Assembly (NCBI GenBank): GCA_013812565.1
Contig: JACCTF010000923.1
Span: forward strand, 1-15,223
Direction: 5' to 3'
Length of the DNA stretch: 15,223 bases
From: Pyrinomonadaceae bacterium
Lineage (GTDB): Bacteria > Acidobacteriota > Blastocatellia > Pyrinomonadales > Pyrinomonadaceae
Both the position numbers and the translations under genes were made by a program. Numbering within the stretch: position 1 is the stretch's first letter; each line of letters opens with the position of its first letter. Shown here one piece after another: positions 13,354 to 15,223 of the stretch. The notes below the pieces were generated by a model that worked only from the letters and a program-made list of their open reading frames with translations, ran no database searches and was not told the origin of the DNA.

Positions 13354-14565
13354 CTAGGAGACTGTTGCAACTGCTTCATGCGCGGCATAGGTGCGGGTGT
13401 CTATAATGTTAAGCATCTCGCTGATGAGGGTTTCCAGTTCATTATCCATAGTGTAGAAGTGCGGCGAGATGCGAATGCCTGCGCCGGGGCGGTAGTCAAC
13501 CAAAATCTCACGGTGAACCAGTTCACGTGTCACTGCTGCCGCATGCTCGACACCCACTGTGATTGTACCGCCACGCTGGGCGGCATCACGTGGGCTTGTC
13601 ACAGCAAAGCCCGCTTGCTCGGCCAGTTCAATCAGCCGTGAGGTTTGCCGCACGCTCTTAGCGCGAATCGCTTCAACGCCGATCTGGTTGATAATCAGGT
13701 AGCCGGATTGTGCGGCGTAGAGCGCAGGGATCCCCGGCGAGCCATGAAGAAAGCGCGTGATGTTCGGAGCATAGCGAATCGGCCCAGCGTCGAAAGCAAA
13801 CGGTGCTTCATGCGCCATCCACCCGGTCACCCTAGGTTCCAACCGTTCGTGCAGGCGCGGATGCACGTACAGATAACCTGCCCCTGGTCCACCGCAGAGC
13901 CACTTCACTGAGCCGCCCGTAGCAAAATCAACGTCCAAATCTTTGACGCTGAACGGCACTGTGCCCGCTGATTGATATGTATCAAGCACGACGAGCGCGC
14001 CCATTTCGTGAGCGCGTTCGGTGATGCGGCGGACATCCTGCAAAAAACCGCTCTTGAAGAGGACATGCGAGATAGGAACAAGCAACGTCTCCTCATCAAT
14101 CGCGGCAAGCAGACGCTCATTTGAAACCGTGATGCCGTCGTCAGATGGAACAACCTCAATGCGAATACTTCCATCACGAGCGTGCGCTTCATAAACGTAC
14201 ATTACAGAAGGAAACTCAAGTCCCGAATAGACGATCTTGTTCCGCCTTCGCTCTCGTTTGTGCGAACCCTTTATCTCCGCAAAGCACGAAAGGATAATGG
14301 ATTGACACACAGAAACATTTTGGTGCATCACGACCGTGCCGGGGTCTGCGCCAATGATGCGCGCCACTTCATCGCCAACCGTGAGCGGCATCTCCCACCA
14401 GCCTTCAGTCCACGCCCGCACGCCCCGCGTCGCCCACATCTCAGCATAATCGTGCATGCGGTCGAAGACCGAGCGAGGCATCGCACCCAAACTGTGTGAG
14501 ATCAAATAAACACTTTGATCCAGAATCGGAAACTGTGATCGCCACTCAAGAAGTTCGTCAGTCAT
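13354..14565 (-). CDS. kynU: kynureninase-like PLP-dependent enzyme (class V aminotransferase fold)
   Basis: A 403-residue fold-type I PLP enzyme. Kynureninase cleaves L-kynurenine to anthranilate and alanine. Kynureninase-like marks are YLISHSLGAMP (20-30), AWTEGWWEMP (51-60), LVVLDTYQSAGTVPF (191-205) with cofactor-ring Asp195, GGSVKWLCGGPGAGYLYV (217-234) with the Schiff-base Lys221, and TGWMAHEAPFAFD followed by RFLHGSPGIPALYAA, which parallels the kynureninase GWxGHxxxF and RFLxGTxP segments. It is somewhat shorter than most kynureninases (about 415-465), so a related class V enzyme (desulfurase or epimerase type) is not excluded; TDO two genes downstream favours kynureninase. The ATG at 14565 has no Shine-Dalgarno, since repeat-like sequence fills its leader. 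The upstream neighbour is a crotonase-family gene on the same strand, 108 bases away. Confidence 0.75.
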   Translation of the reverse strand: MTDELLEWRSQFPILDQSVYLISHSLGAMPRSVFDRMHDYAEMWATRGVRAWTEGWWEMPLTVGDEVARIIGADPGTVVMHQNVSVCQSIILSCFAEIKGSHKRERRRNKIVYSGLEFPSVMYVYEAHARDGSIRIEVVPSDDGITVSNERLLAAIDEETLLVPISHVLFKSGFLQDVRRITERAHEMGALVVLDTYQSAGTVPFSVKDLDVDFATGGSVKWLCGGPGAGYLYVHPRLHERLEPRVTGWMAHEAPFAFDAGPIRYAPNITRFLHGSPGIPALYAAQSGYLIINQIGVEAIRAKSVRQTSRLIELAEQAGFAVTSPRDAAQRGGTITVGVEHAAAVTRELVHREILVDYRPGAGIRISPHFYTMDNELETLISEMLNIIDTRTYAAHEAVATVS

Positions 14566-14577
14566 AAAATAAGGATG

Positions 14578-14670
14578 GAGACTGGAGACAGGAGTCAGAA
14601 TTCAGAATAAGAGCGGCTCCTCCAAAAAGTGATGAGTAAAAAGTTAACTCACTACTCATCACTCATCACT
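14578..14670. repeat. short-word repeats with inverted copies (GGAGAC; GATGAGT / ACTCATC)
   Basis: GGAGAC occurs twice close together (14578-14590 area, with a following GGAGTC). AGTGATGAGT (14628-14637) is the exact reverse complement of ACTCATCACT, which occurs twice with a seven-base step (14654-14663 and 14661-14670). It fills the gap between the crotonase-family and kynureninase-like genes. It has the same build as the repeat at 2553-2634 but a different word. Confidence 0.65.
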
Positions 14671-14673
14671 CGA

Positions 14674-15223
14674 TTACCGTCCTGAGAAACGCGGAGGTCG
14701 TTTCCCTAAAAAGGCACTGACGCCTTCACGAGCATCTTGTGACTGAAAACATCGAAGCTGTGCCTCAGTCTCATACTTAATCATACCTTCAAGGCTCGCG
14801 CCGGCGTTGCTCATATAGACCGCATGCTTGACTGCGGCAATGCACGCGGGCGGACTGTCGCGCAAACGTTCGGCGAGTCGGCGTGTCTCTGTGGCAAGTT
14901 CTTCGTCCGGCACCACGCGGTTGACAATCCCCCAGTGCAGAGCTTGTTCCGAGTTAATTGCGTCGCCGAGGAAAAACATTTCGCACGCGATGTTGGTCGG
15001 CACAATGCGCGGCAGAAAGTAAGTTCCGCCCCAATCAGGATGCATTCCCGCACGCACAAATGATTGACTGAATGTCGCCGACTGCGAAGCGATGCGAAGA
15101 TCGCATGCCAGCGCGAGACTAAAGCCTGCGCCAGCGGCAGCGCCGTTGATCGAAGCGATGACAGGCTTCTGCATCTGCCTGATAGCCGTTACCACACGGC
15201 GCGCGGCACCCAACATACGGGCG
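14674..15223 (-). CDS. enoyl-CoA hydratase/isomerase family protein, 5' end outside window
   Basis: Crotonase-fold enzyme, cut by the window edge: the frame remains open past 15216 (codons for Ala-Arg precede the Met there), so the N-terminal 80 or so residues are missing. The visible part has the oxyanion-hole segment ASINGAAAGAGFSLALACD, then FSQSFVRAGMHPDWGGTYFL. In this region the Asp in HPDWGG stands where PaaG-type isomerases and related crotonases keep a catalytic Asp, rather than the Gly-rich PGAGG of ordinary enoyl-CoA hydratases. It therefore more likely is an isomerase or PaaG-like enzyme acting on an acyl-CoA. The C-terminus ends in FLGKRPPRFSGR, as is common in this group. Its substrate is unknown; a link to aromatic or tryptophan breakdown is only suggested by kynU next to it. 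Confidence 0.88.
   Translation of the reverse strand, partial: ARMLGAARRVVTAIRQMQKPVIASINGAAAGAGFSLALACDLRIASQSATFSQSFVRAGMHPDWGGTYFLPRIVPTNIACEMFFLGDAINSEQALHWGIVNRVVPDEELATETRRLAERLRDSPPACIAAVKHAVYMSNAGASLEGMIKYETEAQLRCFQSQDAREGVSAFLGKRPPRFSGR

Noticed and set aside
13348..13360. CTCCTGCTAGGAG palindrome as a terminator for the kynureninase-like gene
   Set aside because: The five-bp stem spans the stop codon itself and has no T-tract, so it is too weak and badly placed.

Overview
The window looks like chromosomal DNA of an Acidobacteriota bacterium, most likely near class Blastocatellia. This is inference from gene content: two PEP-CTERM surface proteins, an NtrC-type sigma-54 regulator paired with a soluble multi-domain kinase, a large TPR protein, a tryptophan 2,3-dioxygenase next to a kynureninase-like enzyme, moderate-to-high GC, and short imperfect inverted repeats in most gaps. 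No rRNA, tRNA, CRISPR array, transposase or phage gene is visible.

Left part (1-4600, plus strand): a large TPR scaffold protein (130-2547), a small two-helix membrane protein (2640-3041), thiamine phosphate synthase ThiE (2941-3615), which overlaps the membrane protein gene by about 100 bases, and HMP/HMP-P kinase ThiD (3779-4600). ThiD makes HMP-PP and ThiE joins it to the thiazole phosphate, so both lie in the last steps of thiamine synthesis.

Middle (4749-6161, minus strand): a Cof-type HAD phosphatase followed by a single-domain cyclophilin, probably co-transcribed. They converge on thiD, and a large two-armed hairpin lies between.

Regulatory pair (6582-10039, plus strand): a sensor kinase of layout REC-GAF-PAS-HisKA-HATPase whose N-terminal receiver has Ala at the phospho-acceptor position, overlapping by 4 bases an NtrC-like sigma-54 activator (REC-AAA-Fis HTH) with an intact phospho-acceptor Asp and a GAFSGA loop. 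A strong hairpin (10095-10132) closes this unit.

Right part (10195-15223, minus strand): in the direction of transcription, the 5'-truncated crotonase-family gene, kynureninase-like gene, PEP-CTERM protein 2 with its own terminator, tryptophan 2,3-dioxygenase (all four mapped active-site residues present) and PEP-CTERM protein 1. The two PEP-CTERM genes have unrelated bodies but nearly identical 3' ends, also at DNA level, and their terminator hairpins sit exactly the same distance past the stop codon. TDO and KynU are the first and third steps of the kynurenine route; no formamidase is seen here.

The points most worth a second look are the degenerate receiver, the shared PEP-CTERM 3' module flanking TDO, the closeness of a sigma-54 activator to PEP-CTERM genes, the thiE overlap, and the set of unrelated but similarly built intergenic inverted repeats. 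I do not see a clearly new multi-gene system.
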